A stretch of 64,000 bases of DNA from Desertivirga xinjiangensis (GCF_024436435.1 NZ_JAFMZP010000007.1:124001-188000); one strand, 5' to 3'; shown: positions 1-8,967, numbered from the stretch's first letter. The notes: generated from the letters alone by a model not told the origin. Numbers and translations are program-made.

Positions 1-1
1 T

Positions 2-217
2 GCCGAATATTTGCTGAGAAATACGGGATGGAGCCGTTCAAGGATTGAGAGCCAGATTAGTACCCGGAAAGAAAAGTTCGTTCCCTTAAAGGCGAAACTT
101 CCTGTATATCTTGTCTATTTCACTGTCTCGGCAGATGAGAATGGCAAAGCAAGCTTCTTCGAAGATATCTATGACCACGACAGACAGCTTGCATCCATGT
201 ATTTTAGTAAGTTGTAG
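2..217 (+). CDS. L,D-transpeptidase, YcbB type (C-terminal fragment)
   Basis: Only the last 71 residues are in the window; the frame is open to the left edge. The segment PVYLVYFTV followed by FFEDIYDHD matches the conserved end of large YcbB-type murein L,D-transpeptidases, after the catalytic cysteine, which would lie outside the window. Such enzymes make 3-3 cross-links in periplasmic peptidoglycan. The next gene starts 7 bases after the stop on the same strand, so they may be co-transcribed. The family call rests on a short tail. Confidence 0.75.
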   Translation, partial: AEYLLRNTGWSRSRIESQISTRKEKFVPLKAKLPVYLVYFTVSADENGKASFFEDIYDHDRQLASMYFSKL

Positions 218-224
218 AAAAGAA

Positions 225-956
225 ATGATTGGAGAAGAAGAGATAGTTAGTGTTGCTGAATATCTGAAAGTGATTAAGGAGTATAAAGAGCAAACCAATC
301 ACAAAGGTAATCAGGAAGGCTTTGTATTCAGGGGACAAGCAGGTGACCATCCCCTTATCCCTAAAATCGGCCGCCTTAAACCGAAGGGAGATCTGTTAAG
401 TACTGAACATCTTCTTCTCCAGGAATTCAAAAGAACAAATCCCTTGTTAATAGAGGCGAGGAGACCTTACGACGACTGGGACTATTTGACACTTGGACAG
501 CATTTTGGCTTGCCGACGCGGCTGCTCGACTGGTCGAATAATGCCCTGACCGCTTTATGGTTTGCCACAGACACCAGTAAACAAAGAAATGATTCTGACT
601 ACGCTGTGGTTTGGGTGCTGATTGCTGATAAAGATGATTATGAACTGAACATCGGCGGGTACCATCCTTTTGAAATTAAAGAAACAAAAATATTCCAGCC
701 GCGGATCATAAAACAGCGGATCAATAACCAGTCGGGTGTGTTTTCCATACAAACAAGCGCAGAGGTTGAATGTAAAACAGAGCTTGATAAAACCGATTCA
801 TTTTCACAAAAAGTATTGAAAATCAAGCTGAAGCAGCAGGTTTTTCCTGGAATCAGAGACGATTTGAACACTTTGGGCGTGAATGCATTCACCATTTTTC
901 CCGAGCTTGAAGGTTTATGCAACTACCTGCAATGGAGATATTTTGTTGACGAATGA
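225..956 (+). CDS. FRG domain-containing protein
   Basis: 243 residues from the ATG at 225. The frame is open further upstream to a TTG at 111, but that would overlap the transpeptidase gene. The FRG domain is named for its Phe-Arg-Gly motif, here FVFRGQAGDH with FRG at residues 35-37; a second conserved block, LGQHFGLPTRLLDWSNNAL (about 90-108), is typical of the family. The biochemical role of FRG domains is not established; they occur in presumed toxins and defence-associated proteins. The stop overlaps the next start (ATGA at 953-956), so translation is probably coupled to the PAP2 gene. No signal peptide or membrane segment is seen. Confidence 0.85.
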   Translation: MIGEEEIVSVAEYLKVIKEYKEQTNHKGNQEGFVFRGQAGDHPLIPKIGRLKPKGDLLSTEHLLLQEFKRTNPLLIEARRPYDDWDYLTLGQHFGLPTRLLDWSNNALTALWFATDTSKQRNDSDYAVVWVLIADKDDYELNIGGYHPFEIKETKIFQPRIIKQRINNQSGVFSIQTSAEVECKTELDKTDSFSQKVLKIKLKQQVFPGIRDDLNTLGVNAFTIFPELEGLCNYLQWRYFVDE

Positions 957-1675
957 TTGGATTAAAAAAAATATATCGTCGTACGCTTGCCGGCGTTATG
1001 CTTTTCACCACAGAAGCGGCCCTGGCAATACTATTATTCGGAGCAGCATTATTTGTGTTTTTGGCATTGGCCAAGTATGTGTTTCTTGATAACAAAGTCG
1101 ATTTCGACACAGCTGCATTTTTATTTATTCAGCAATATATCAGTGAGAGTACAACCCGCATAATGCAATTTTTCACGGTGTTCGGAAATTACCAGGTGCT
1201 GGTAACCGCAAATTTGCTTTTGATCTGCTATTTCCTGTTCGTGAGAAAACATAAATGGTATTCCATAAAGATACCCGCCATAGCGCTAAGCAGTGTGATT
1301 GTGATGTCTCTTTTAAAACTATTTTTTAACAGGTCGCGTCCCTTAAGTCCTTTGCTTGAAGCAGCCCGCGGTTTAAGTTTTCCAAGCGGACACGCAATGA
1401 GCAGCGTTACTTTCTTCGGACTGCTGATCTATTATGTATACCGCAATCAAAAGAATCCTGTATGGAAGTTTTTGCTTATTCTGACTTTGGTATTTCTGAT
1501 AAGTATCATTGGGTTCAGCCGGGTATATCTCAGAGTGCACTATGCAAGTGACGTGCTTGCCGGCTTTTGTGCTGGCATCATTTGGTTGATGATCGCTATT
1601 CGAGTTCTGAGAAAAATTGAAATGTATAGTAAGAGAAAACTTAACAAAGTGGTAGAACAAAGCCAAATCATCTGA
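953..1675 (+). CDS. PAP2-superfamily membrane phosphatase
   Basis: 240 residues with about six hydrophobic segments. The three phosphatase signatures are present: KLFFNRSRP at 122-130, PSGH at 144-147, and SR at 189-190 followed by His196 and Asp200 (SRVYLRVHYASD). The family dephosphorylates lipid phosphates such as phosphatidate, phosphatidylglycerophosphate or undecaprenyl pyrophosphate on the outer side of the inner membrane; the substrate cannot be told from sequence. The start overlaps the FRG gene by four bases. With the transpeptidase tail upstream, a cell-envelope role is plausible. Confidence 0.92.
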   Translation: MIGLKKIYRRTLAGVMLFTTEAALAILLFGAALFVFLALAKYVFLDNKVDFDTAAFLFIQQYISESTTRIMQFFTVFGNYQVLVTANLLLICYFLFVRKHKWYSIKIPAIALSSVIVMSLLKLFFNRSRPLSPLLEAARGLSFPSGHAMSSVTFFGLLIYYVYRNQKNPVWKFLLILTLVFLISIIGFSRVYLRVHYASDVLAGFCAGIIWLMIAIRVLRKIEMYSKRKLNKVVEQSQII

Positions 1676-1712
1676 GTTAATATTAAAGTTTTAATAAAAC
1701 ACAACCTGGAAT

Positions 1713-1868
1713 ATGTTAAACGAAATTGAAAAAAACGCAATGAGCTCACCGGATAAGGAACGCGAGGATCATGAAGTTCGCGAAGGGATAGAAACTGTAG
1801 TGCCTGATACAGAGAATCCTGAGCCAGGACCAGACGAAGAAGACGAACAAAATAAGGAAGAAGAATAA
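1713..1868 (+). CDS. small acidic hypothetical protein (51 aa)
   Basis: ATG at 1713, stop TAA at 1866-1868. The product is very acidic, ending in a run rich in Asp/Glu (PDEEDEQNKEEE), with no Cys, no membrane segment and no signal. It begins 37 bases after the PAP2 stop, in the same direction. I do not recognise a family. Coding is supported by the clean ATG-to-stop frame and the consistent charged composition, but the length makes it uncertain. Confidence 0.5.
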   Translation: MLNEIEKNAMSSPDKEREDHEVREGIETVVPDTENPEPGPDEEDEQNKEEE

Positions 1869-1888
1869 TAACCAGCGGGTCTCTTTTA

Positions 1889-1945
1889 ACCACAGTGGAC
1901 ACAGAATATATAAAGTTCTGTGCCCATCTCTGTTTTCTCTGTGGT
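1889..1945. repeat. compound inverted repeat between convergent genes
   Basis: Outer arms ACCACAG (1889-1895) and CTGTGGT (1939-1945) enclose an inner hairpin CACAGAA (1900-1906) / TTCTGTG (1916-1922). It lies between the acidic ORF and the convergent Smr gene. The CACAGNGGACACAG wording resembles intergenic repeats I know from Bacteroidetes genomes, but only one copy is in this window. It may act as a bidirectional terminator, although no clear T-run follows. Confidence 0.45.
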
Positions 1946-1953
1946 GAATCGAT

Positions 1954-2898
1954 TTATTTCAGCACCGCTTCTGTTGCGCCGTAGCCAAATTTCTCTTTAT
2001 AGGCATCTAAAAAGGTTTTTACTTGCTGGTGTTTACTTAAGATCTTATGGATCTCATGCTTCAAGGTGCCGTTGCCTACACCATGAATAAAGATAACAGA
2101 CGGCAGTTTATGTACGATTGCAGCATCCAGGGCCTTACGAAAATGATCGAGCTGGATCTTAATAATCTCGCTGCTGTTTAAAAAATGGTGGTCGTCGCGT
2201 AGTTTCTCAATATGTAAATCCACTTCTTTTTGTGGCTTATCTATTTGTTTTTTTTCTTCAATGGGTCTATAAAAACTCTCCTTCAATTTTTGGGCATCTA
2301 CTATTAACTCTTCTTCGTCAAGACGGATGAACCAGCCTTGCTGATTAATTACCGGTACCAGCTTTTTGGAACCGGAAAAATCCTTTGCCTTGAATTTCTC
2401 TTTGAAAATCAGAGGTTTAGCAAGATCAGCTTCTTGTAATGCATGATAGAGGATATGAAATTCGAATGAAGGCCAGTTAGTCAGTTCTGTTAGAGTGGCC
2501 GTGTACACCTTGATACTCGATTCAGGAGCTAAGATGCCGGCATAAAATCCTTTATATTGGCCGTTTTTTTCAGTGTTTAATGACAGCAGTAATTGATACG
2601 AAGTGTCGTTTATAAGATGAAAGTTTACCACAGAGCCTTTATTAGGGTCGGATATGACCGCAAGAAATACCCCTTTTGTTTTAAAGTTCTCAGCGGCAAT
2701 GGTTTTTTGTTCAATAACCTGGCTTTCAACCCCTTCTTCCATTCTGCCATAAACGCGCGTGACCTTACTCGCAAGAACAGGGATCTCGAAATCGTCATCA
2801 CCCGTAACTCCGATCATTTCCTCATTAATAATCCGGGTAATATATCCTTCCCTTTTTTCCTCAACAAAACGAACGAACTCCCCTAATTTATATTTCAT
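1954..2898 (-). CDS. DUF2027 and Smr domain protein
   Basis: 314 residues. The N-terminal two thirds match DUF2027, starting MKYKLGEFVRFVEE. The C-terminal part, from about residue 225, is a Smr domain with EVDLHIEKL and the glycine-rich IFIHGVGNGTLKHEI. Smr domains are DNA- or RNA-cleaving modules found at the end of MutS2 and as stand-alone proteins; in MutS2 they act on collided ribosomes or branched DNA. The protein looks cytoplasmic. Its divergent neighbour is a MutS-like ATPase without a Smr domain, an arrangement discussed in the findings. Confidence 0.88.
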   Translation of the reverse strand: MKYKLGEFVRFVEEKREGYITRIINEEMIGVTGDDDFEIPVLASKVTRVYGRMEEGVESQVIEQKTIAAENFKTKGVFLAVISDPNKGSVVNFHLINDTSYQLLLSLNTEKNGQYKGFYAGILAPESSIKVYTATLTELTNWPSFEFHILYHALQEADLAKPLIFKEKFKAKDFSGSKKLVPVINQQGWFIRLDEEELIVDAQKLKESFYRPIEEKKQIDKPQKEVDLHIEKLRDDHHFLNSSEIIKIQLDHFRKALDAAIVHKLPSVIFIHGVGNGTLKHEIHKILSKHQQVKTFLDAYKEKFGYGATEAVLK

Positions 2899-3105
2899 AG
2901 ATTAATTAGTAATTGAATTCCTACGAAGTTAAGTGGAATAATTATTAATATCCGGTTTTTTTTAGGCTTTAATGAGCTCGCTTATGTTCGTTTTGTTTTT
3001 TGATGATATTGGGCTTTCCTGTACAGCAGATTTATTATTTGTTGTCGGTTGTCGGTCAACATGAGGGTTTTATTATAAATTCGACTTTTGAAAATTGAAT
3101 ATTTC

Positions 3106-4917
3106 ATGAGTGAAGATATCTTAGCTTATTACAGGGAGGGGAGACAACTAGCTGCAGCGTCATTAAAAAAATATGACCGTTTAATTAACACTTATTCTTT
3201 TTTAAGATTATTTGTATTGCTGTCCGGCGGATTTGCTTTATACAAGAGCTTAGAGTTTGAAATGATCTGGCTTACTGAATGTGCTTTCTTTTTCATAATA
3301 GTACTTTTTGCCTGGCTCGTAAGCAAACAGGCTAAGTTCGAAGAAAGGAAACGCTTTTATACAGCTTTATTGTCAGTACATGAAAATGAAATCAATAGCA
3401 TCCAGGACCAGGAAAATATGTACCAGGATGGTACCAGCTATGCGGACGATGGACATATCTATACTTCTGATCTGGATATTTTTGGAAAGAGATCTTTATT
3501 TGCACTTTTAAACCGGGCAGCAAGTATCCAGGGCTGCGACAGACTTGCCGGGTGGCTGCGTGAAAAGGCAGAAACAGAAGATGTTTTAGCGAGGCAGGAA
3601 GCACTGAAGGAACTAAGTCAGAAACGTAAATGGCTGCAGGACTTTAAGGCGCTTATGTTGTTTGCAAAAGACAATGCTGAAAATGAGGTGCGAAATTTAT
3701 ATAAATACCTTGAAGTACCGCTGAGCCTTCATTCACTGATAAAACTGTATGTCAGATATCAGCCCTTCGTATTCTTTCCTGCAGCGGTGATGTCTTTTTA
3801 TGTTCCTTCAGTCGCGATACTTGTAGTCGTTATGGCAATGCTGAACTTTGGGCTGGTAAGTGCTCAAATGAGAAAGGTGAATACGGCCGATCGCTTGTTG
3901 GGAAAGGCCGGCAGGGTTCTGTATCATTACTCTCAGCCTTTTAAACTACTGGAAAACGAGGCCTTTAATTCAAAACTATGCAAACAGCTTAATTCGGTAA
4001 TAGAAGATGAAAAGGGCGGAAGCTTTTCCCATAAAATAAAGCAGTTGTCGAAACTTTTGAATCGCCTTGAATACCGCTTGAATGTTTTCGTTGGCCCACT
4101 TTTAAACTTTTGTCTGGCCTGGGATCTGAGACAACTGATAGCTATCGAACAATGGAAACAAGCAAATAAAATTCAGATAGCCGAAGCCTTCAATTCACTT
4201 GCTGAATATGAGGCTTTAGTAAGTCTTTGCAGTCTTCACACAAACTACCCTGACTGGTGTTTCCCCGAAATAGTTGAGGGAAAAGCTTATACTTTTAAAG
4301 CCAAAAAACTTGGCCATCCCCTTATACCCGCTAAAAGCCGTGTAGAGAATGACTTTGTTTTAGAAGATGCTTTTAAGGTAGACATTATAACAGGTTCTAA
4401 TATGGCTGGAAAAAGCACCTTCCTTCGCACAATAGGCATAAATATGATTCTTGCTTTAGCGGGCGCTCCAGTATGTGCTGCCCGGTTGACATTAAGTAAT
4501 ATGCATGTTTTTACTTATATGCGAATTAAGGACTCATTAAACGAGAATACATCGACCTTTAAGGCCGAGCTGAACCGTTTAAAACTCTTGCTGGAAACTC
4601 TGAGGGCAGATAGCAAAATATACTTCCTGATCGATGAAATGTTGAGGGGAACAAATTCGGTTGACAAATATCGTGGTTCGAAAGCCGTAATAGAAAAGTT
4701 AATCGGACAGCAGGCAGTGGGAATAGTAGCTACTCACGACCTACAGATAGCCCGACTGGAAGATAAGTATCCCCAATACGTAAGGAACTATTATTTTGAT
4801 ATCCAATTAAACGGTGTGGATATGCATTTTGATTATAAGCTGAAAAATGGAGAGTGTACTACCTTTAATGCTTCACAACTACTGAGGCAACTCGGTATTG
4901 AAGTTGAGGAGGGATAA
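3106..4917 (+). CDS. membrane-anchored MutS-family ATPase
   Basis: 603 residues from ATG 3106; an in-frame TTG at 3088 is less likely. The N-terminus has paired hydrophobic segments (about 30-75) and another pair near 220-250. The C-terminal third is a MutS domain V ATPase: Walker A GSNMAGKST at about 430, Walker B YFLIDEM at about 506, then the GTNS and ATHD motifs. It lacks the mismatch-recognition domain of MutS and the Smr tail of MutS2. These membrane-type MutS relatives are common in Bacteroidetes and their function is unknown to me. A near-consensus promoter element GACTTTTG lies 15 bases before the ATG. Confidence 0.88.
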   Translation: MSEDILAYYREGRQLAAASLKKYDRLINTYSFLRLFVLLSGGFALYKSLEFEMIWLTECAFFFIIVLFAWLVSKQAKFEERKRFYTALLSVHENEINSIQDQENMYQDGTSYADDGHIYTSDLDIFGKRSLFALLNRAASIQGCDRLAGWLREKAETEDVLARQEALKELSQKRKWLQDFKALMLFAKDNAENEVRNLYKYLEVPLSLHSLIKLYVRYQPFVFFPAAVMSFYVPSVAILVVVMAMLNFGLVSAQMRKVNTADRLLGKAGRVLYHYSQPFKLLENEAFNSKLCKQLNSVIEDEKGGSFSHKIKQLSKLLNRLEYRLNVFVGPLLNFCLAWDLRQLIAIEQWKQANKIQIAEAFNSLAEYEALVSLCSLHTNYPDWCFPEIVEGKAYTFKAKKLGHPLIPAKSRVENDFVLEDAFKVDIITGSNMAGKSTFLRTIGINMILALAGAPVCAARLTLSNMHVFTYMRIKDSLNENTSTFKAELNRLKLLLETLRADSKIYFLIDEMLRGTNSVDKYRGSKAVIEKLIGQQAVGIVATHDLQIARLEDKYPQYVRNYYFDIQLNGVDMHFDYKLKNGECTTFNASQLLRQLGIEVEEG

Positions 4918-4965
4918 AACCTGAAAGAGCTTTTAACAGGCTCCACGGTGCCTTTTTAAAATATC

Positions 4966-4992
4966 ATAAAAAAAGGAGCAAAAATGCTCCTC
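4966..4992 (-). terminator. rho-independent terminator downstream of queG
   Basis: On the minus strand GGAGCA-TTTT-TGCTCC (4990-4975) is followed by seven T (4974-4968), a canonical intrinsic terminator oriented for queG, about 110 bases past its stop codon. It has no T-run in the plus direction. Confidence 0.75.
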
Positions 4993-5099
4993 AATTACTC
5001 ATCGAACTATATAATGTATTTTCAATCGCTTTATATACAGTGTTTAACGTGCTGTACTCTCGGGAGGTTACAAGAAAGATAAAAAAGCTCACCGGATAC

Positions 5100-6035
5100 T
5101 TATGATCTTTTCAGGAAGTCGATATTCCGCTTCAAACCTGAAAATTTGGTGCGTTTGACTGCCGAGTTTTTGAAAACTCTTTGAAATACCTCTTCAGTAA
5201 GATCTTCCCAGTCGCTTTTTTTCATATCCGGAAGGCTGGGATGAGGATTAAAAGCGGCTTCATTGTGCAGGGTGGAAAAACGGTTCCAGGGACAAACATC
5301 CTGACATACGTCACATCCAAACATCCAATTATCCATCTTTTGGCTGAATTCTGCCGGGATCTCGTCTTTCAGTTCTATGGTGAGGTATGATATGCAACGG
5401 CTTCCATCAACTATATAAGGAGCAACAATAGCATCAGTTGGACATGCATCTATACATCTGGTACACGTTCCGCAGTGGTCTTTCGTAGATGGTGTATCGT
5501 ATTCGAGCTCGAGGTCAATAATAAGCTCAGCAAGAAAGAAGAACGACCCTGCATTTTTGTTTAAAAGATTTGCATTCTTCCCAATCCAGCCGTTACCAGA
5601 TCTTTTTGCCCAGGCTTTGTCAAGTACCGGAGCTGAATCAACAAAAGCACGGCCAGATACTTCTCCGATCTGATCTGTGATCGATGCCAAAAGCAATTTA
5701 AGCTTGTTTTTAATCACGAAATGATAGTCGTTTCCGTAAGCATAACGTGAAATTTTTGGTGCTTCGGGATCAGACTGCTGCGGCTCGGTAAAGTAGTTAA
5801 GGCCAAGAGAAATAACTGATCTGGCATTATCAACCAATTTCCTTGGATCGAGCCTTTTGTCGAAATGGTTTTCCATATAGGTCATCTTTCCATGATAACC
5901 TTTATTCAACCAATCCTCCAAACGCGGAGCTTCGTCCTCCAAGAACTCCGCTTTAGATATGCCACAAAAAACGAAGCCAAGCTTTGAAGCCTCTTCCTTT
6001 ATCAATTGGCTATATCTAACCTTGTTACTCCACAT
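5100..6035 (-). CDS. queG: epoxyqueuosine reductase
   Basis: 311 residues from ATG 6035. QueG reduces epoxyqueuosine to queuosine in the tRNA anticodon wobble position using cobalamin and two [4Fe-4S] clusters. The cluster motifs are [12 protein letters not shown] and [11 protein letters not shown], and the N-terminal cobalamin-binding reductase domain is complete ([19 protein letters not shown]). The frame extends to an ATG at 6053, but an exact TAnnTTTG promoter element (6043-6050) lies inside that extension, so the shorter start is preferred. The gene stands alone with its own terminator. Confidence 0.95.
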   Translation of the reverse strand: MWSNKVRYSQLIKEEASKLGFVFCGISKAEFLEDEAPRLEDWLNKGYHGKMTYMENHFDKRLDPRKLVDNARSVISLGLNYFTEPQQSDPEAPKISRYAYGNDYHFVIKNKLKLLLASITDQIGEVSGRAFVDSAPVLDKAWAKRSGNGWIGKNANLLNKNAGSFFFLAELIIDLELEYDTPSTKDHCGTCTRCIDACPTDAIVAPYIVDGSRCISYLTIELKDEIPAEFSQKMDNWMFGCDVCQDVCPWNRFSTLHNEAAFNPHPSLPDMKKSDWEDLTEEVFQRVFKNSAVKRTKFSGLKRNIDFLKRS

Positions 6036-6042
6036 TTCGTTA

Positions 6043-6050
6043 CAAAAATA
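6043..6050 (-). promoter_or_regulatory. -7 promoter element for queG
   Basis: TATTTTTG on the minus strand is an exact match to the Bacteroidetes consensus TAnnTTTG. It ends 7 bases before the queG ATG, so the transcript would begin at or next to the start codon. No clear -33 TTG was found. Confidence 0.55.
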
Positions 6051-6163
6051 CACAATTGCATAGCATTATACGCACTACTGATACTTCCTAATTATGGCCG
6101 GTTTATTGTATAATCATCTATATAGATCAGAGAAACTCTTATAACACGCAATATTTAAGTACT

Positions 6164-6838
6164 ATGAAAACAAAAAAGAATACACTTGCGGTCTTGTTAG
6201 CAATGATAATGGCAGCAACAGCGCCTGTTCAGGCGCAGGAAAAGCAGGAAGACAAAATTGCCAAATCTGCTGAGATACTTACAGATTTCAGAACTATGAA
6301 AGAGTCGATCCCTGAACAGCTGATCCAGCAAGCGGAAGGTATGGTCATTATTCCAAGTCTTATCAATGCGGGGCTCGGAATAGGCGGGAAAAGAGGGAAG
6401 GGCATTGCAGTGGTGAAAGACGCCAACGGGCAATGGAGTGATCCGGTGTTCGTAACGCTTACAGGCGGAAGCTTCGGATTGCAGGCAGGTGTGCAGTCGG
6501 TAGACCTAGTACTAGTATTTAAAAACCGGTCTACCCTAATTGGTGTTGGCAAAGGTACTTTTAACCTTGGTGGCGATCTCTCCGTCGCAGCCGGTCCGGT
6601 TGGACGAAGTACCACCGCAGATACTGACTACAAGCTTGAAGCAGAAGTGTACTCCTATTCAAGAAGCAAGGGATTGTTTGCCGGCATCAGTCTTAATGGC
6701 TCAGTTCTTAGTGTTGACGAAAACGCCAATTCTGCCTTTTACGGAAAAAAAGTTACAGCAACGTCTGTATTTGCAGCTCCTAACGATGCACCAGCATCTT
6801 CTGTAAAGTCGTTAAGAACCGCCCTTGACGCATTCTAG
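6164..6838 (+). CDS. exported SYLF/Ysc84-domain lipid-binding protein
   Basis: 224 residues with a signal peptide cut after APVQAQ (about residue 25). The rest is a SYLF (Ysc84, DUF500) domain: IPEQLIQQAEGMVIIPSL, GGKRGKGIAVV, and a glycine-rich core ending near the C-terminus with FYGKKVTATSV. In eukaryotes the domain binds phosphoinositides; bacterial members are exported proteins of unknown role. It is a single gene, closed by a strong terminator. Confidence 0.88.
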   Translation: MKTKKNTLAVLLAMIMAATAPVQAQEKQEDKIAKSAEILTDFRTMKESIPEQLIQQAEGMVIIPSLINAGLGIGGKRGKGIAVVKDANGQWSDPVFVTLTGGSFGLQAGVQSVDLVLVFKNRSTLIGVGKGTFNLGGDLSVAAGPVGRSTTADTDYKLEAEVYSYSRSKGLFAGISLNGSVLSVDENANSAFYGKKVTATSVFAAPNDAPASSVKSLRTALDAF

Positions 6839-6892
6839 ATGAATGCAACTAAGAGGGTAAGAGGTTCTTTGCGGCATTTAAACCAAAGACCA

Positions 6893-6934
6893 TTCATAAA
6901 AAAGGCAAACCTCTAAGTTTGCCTTTTTTATGAA
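6893..6934. terminator. bidirectional terminator, perfect 18-bp stem
   Basis: Arms at 6893-6910 and 6917-6934 are perfectly complementary around a six-base loop CTCTAA; the core is AAAAAAGGCAAAC / GTTTGCCTTTTTT. The T-run at one end and A-run at the other make it work in both directions for the convergent SYLF and RRM genes. Its right edge ends 4 bases before the RRM stop. Confidence 0.9.
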
Positions 6935-6938
6935 TCAT

Positions 6939-7268
6939 TTATCTATTGTTAAAATGTCCGGATCTGTTGTTCCCACCGCCATTACGGTTGAAGCCACCGC
7001 CGCTACCACCACGTGGCGCAGGACTTCCGTCTTCTTTAGCCTCAGTAACCATAATTTTTTGACCGTAGTAATCACCTCCGTTCATATTCCTTATAGCTTC
7101 TTTAGCCTCAGCATCGTTCGGCATTTCAACAAACCCAAAACCTCTGCTTTGGCCTGTCTCACGGTCTTTTACAATTCGTAATGACCTTACTTGCCCGAAG
7201 TCACCGAAGACTTCCTTTAATTCAGGCTCACTTACTTGAAGTGGGAGCCCTTTAATAAAAATTTTCAT
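6939..7268 (-). CDS. RNA-binding protein with one RRM domain
   Basis: 109 residues. The RRM has RNP2 IFIKGL (3-8) and RNP1 RGFGFVEM (42-49), followed by a Gly/Asn/Arg-rich tail. This is the layout of small cold-inducible RNA-binding proteins in cyanobacteria and Bacteroidetes, thought to act as RNA chaperones. The 233 bases upstream (7269-7501) hold no gene and no exact TAnnTTTG; a long 5' UTR as in other cold-induced genes is possible but not shown. Confidence 0.93.
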   Translation of the reverse strand: MKIFIKGLPLQVSEPELKEVFGDFGQVRSLRIVKDRETGQSRGFGFVEMPNDAEAKEAIRNMNGGDYYGQKIMVTEAKEDGSPAPRGGSGGGFNRNGGGNNRSGHFNNR

Positions 7269-7501
7269 TAATATCTAAAAAATTTGATGTATGTGAGTTT
7301 CTGACGACTCAATTCGATAAAGCACTCATTACAGATGAACGCCTTTTAATTAAATCAAATGAATCTACGGATTGGACAGTAGAAAACTTAAATAAAAAGC
7401 CGTTTTCTATAATGTCTGCAAGTTACGCATAATAATTAACAAAAGATGTTAATTAGTGCATTCTTATATTTAAATGACTAATTACACACTCTGTTTCACA
7501 G

Positions 7502-7717
7502 TTATATTCCCGCGGAAGCAGAATGTGGCACTACGCTCGTAAAACGACCATCTATGTTTATCACATTGATAGGGTTGACCCTATAATACCGGTTGTTGTT
7601 TGAGCCGATATAATACTCGCCAAACCGCACTTTGTCTCTCTTTATTTCAGCCTGGTCATTTTCTGTTAAATTACCCAAAATGCCGGCTGCCTCCGTCTCA
7701 GATAGAATTTTTTCCAT
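7502..7717 (-). CDS. hypothetical protein (71 aa)
   Basis: No family recognised. The N-terminus looks helical (EKILSETEAAGILGNLTENDQAEI) and the rest is rich in Asn, Tyr and Val. No signal peptide, Cys pair or membrane segment. It has an isolated position with its own ATG and is divergent from the AIM24-like gene. Coding is likely but unproven. Confidence 0.5.
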   Translation of the reverse strand: MEKILSETEAAGILGNLTENDQAEIKRDKVRFGEYYIGSNNNRYYRVNPINVINIDGRFTSVVPHSASAGI

Positions 7718-7768
7718 ATATGTGGTATTTTAAAGTGATTCCATATCACCTAACGAATATTTTACAAT

Positions 7769-7783
7769 TAGTTTGCCAAACTA
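7769..7783. promoter_or_regulatory. 15-base palindrome between divergent genes
   Basis: TAGTTTG-C-CAAACTA is a perfect interrupted palindrome in the 235-base gap between the 71-aa gene (minus) and the AIM24-like gene (plus). It could be an operator for a dimeric repressor; there is no direct support beyond symmetry. A looser inverted repeat ACGAATATT / AATATTCGT surrounds it. Confidence 0.3.
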
Positions 7784-7952
7784 TTACGAAACCTAATTTT
7801 TATTAAATTAATATTCGTATATACATGTTAGACCAGCCTGCTTTGAAAAGGCTTAATTGTATAGTATACGTAACTTGTTATAAATAGATTCTTCTATTTT
7901 TTGAAATGTAACAAAGTCTAGTAATTAGGGTCAAATCCAAAAATTAGAACGA

Positions 7953-8744
7953 ATGATTAATAACCATGAAATAGATTACCAGATACATGGTGAGGAAATG
8001 CAGTATGTAGAAGTGGAGCTCGATCCACAGGAAACAGCAATAGCCGAAGCAGGCGCCTTTATGATGATGGAGGAAGGCATTCAGATGGAAACAATTTTTG
8101 GTGACGGAAGCCAGCAGCAAAGCGGTATTCTTGGAAAATTGTTTAGTGCAGGAAAGCGGTTGCTGACAGGTGAGAGCCTATTTATGACAGCCTACACTAA
8201 TGTAGCTTATGGAAAGAAAAAAGTCAGCTTCGCTTCTCCATACCCCGGAAAGATCATTCCATTAGATCTGCTTCGTTTAGGCGGAAAGATCGTATGTCAG
8301 AAGGATGCATTTTTGTGTGCAGCTAAAGGGGTAAGTGTGAGCATCGAATTTCAGCGTAAACTGGGAGCCGGTTTCTTTGGAGGTGAGGGTTTCATCATGC
8401 AAAAGTTAGAAGGCGACGGCCTGGCTTTTGTTCACGCAGGAGGACACGTCACAGAAAGGGAGCTTCAGGCCGGAGAGTTGCTTAAGGTAGATACAGGTTG
8501 TTTAGTAGCCTTTACCAGGGAAGTGACTTATGACATTCAGTTTGTTGGTGGAATAAAGAATACACTTTTCGGAGGAGAAGGAGTGTTTTTTGCTACTTTA
8601 AGAGGGCCGGGAAAGGTATGGATACAAACTCTGCCTATCAGCAGACTCGCAGGACGGATACTTCAATATGCTACAACGAATAGAAAAGAAGAAGGAAGTA
8701 TCTTAGGAGGCTTGGGTAATCTTCTGGATGGTGATGGAAGATAG
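7953..8744 (+). CDS. TIGR00266/AIM24-family protein
   Basis: 263 residues matching the AIM24 (DUF124) family over the full length: [20 protein letters not shown] at the start, [12 protein letters not shown], and the glycine-rich [22 protein letters not shown] in the middle, with [17 protein letters not shown] near the end. The fold is a beta-sandwich related to tubby proteins. The bacterial function is unknown; the yeast namesake is mitochondrial. It stands alone on the plus strand. Confidence 0.9.
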   Translation: MINNHEIDYQIHGEEMQYVEVELDPQETAIAEAGAFMMMEEGIQMETIFGDGSQQQSGILGKLFSAGKRLLTGESLFMTAYTNVAYGKKKVSFASPYPGKIIPLDLLRLGGKIVCQKDAFLCAAKGVSVSIEFQRKLGAGFFGGEGFIMQKLEGDGLAFVHAGGHVTERELQAGELLKVDTGCLVAFTREVTYDIQFVGGIKNTLFGGEGVFFATLRGPGKVWIQTLPISRLAGRILQYATTNRKEEGSILGGLGNLLDGDGR

Positions 8745-8792
8745 CTTTTAAGTGATAAGTTTTAAGTTGAGGATTTAAGGTTAAATTGACAA

Positions 8793-8960
8793 TTAGCCGT
8801 TGGGGCACTTCTTGCAGCGCTTGCCTTTTTTATATTTTTTGCAGCACTTTTTATAATCACAGCAGGAAATCATAGAACAAATACCCTTCATAAACTCGGG
8901 GTCGGTAGGCAATGCTTTCTTTGAATCGTCCTCGTAACTTACTCTTACACAATCTTCCAT
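8793..8960 (-). CDS. small cysteine-rich protein (55 aa)
   Basis: 55 residues from ATG 8960, with eight cysteines at 4, 28, 33, 34, 39, 40, 49 and 52 in a basic C-terminal half (DYKKCCKKYKKGKRCKKCP). The spacing suggests metal binding, but I do not recognise the family. The frame is open to 8999, yet an exact promoter element lies in that extension and supports the shorter start. It lies 44 bases downstream of the udk stop on the same strand. Confidence 0.7.
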   Translation of the reverse strand: MEDCVRVSYEDDSKKALPTDPEFMKGICSMISCCDYKKCCKKYKKGKRCKKCPNG

Positions 8961-8967
8961 TTCGCTG

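Noticed and set aside
3036-3056. Tandem TTGTCGG repeat before the MutS-like gene
   Set aside because: Only two short units; could be chance and has no link to a known element.
4925-4956. Possible terminator of the MutS-like gene (GGCTCCACGGTGCC then TTTTT)
   Set aside because: The stem reduces to three pairs with a large loop; not convincing although a T-run follows.
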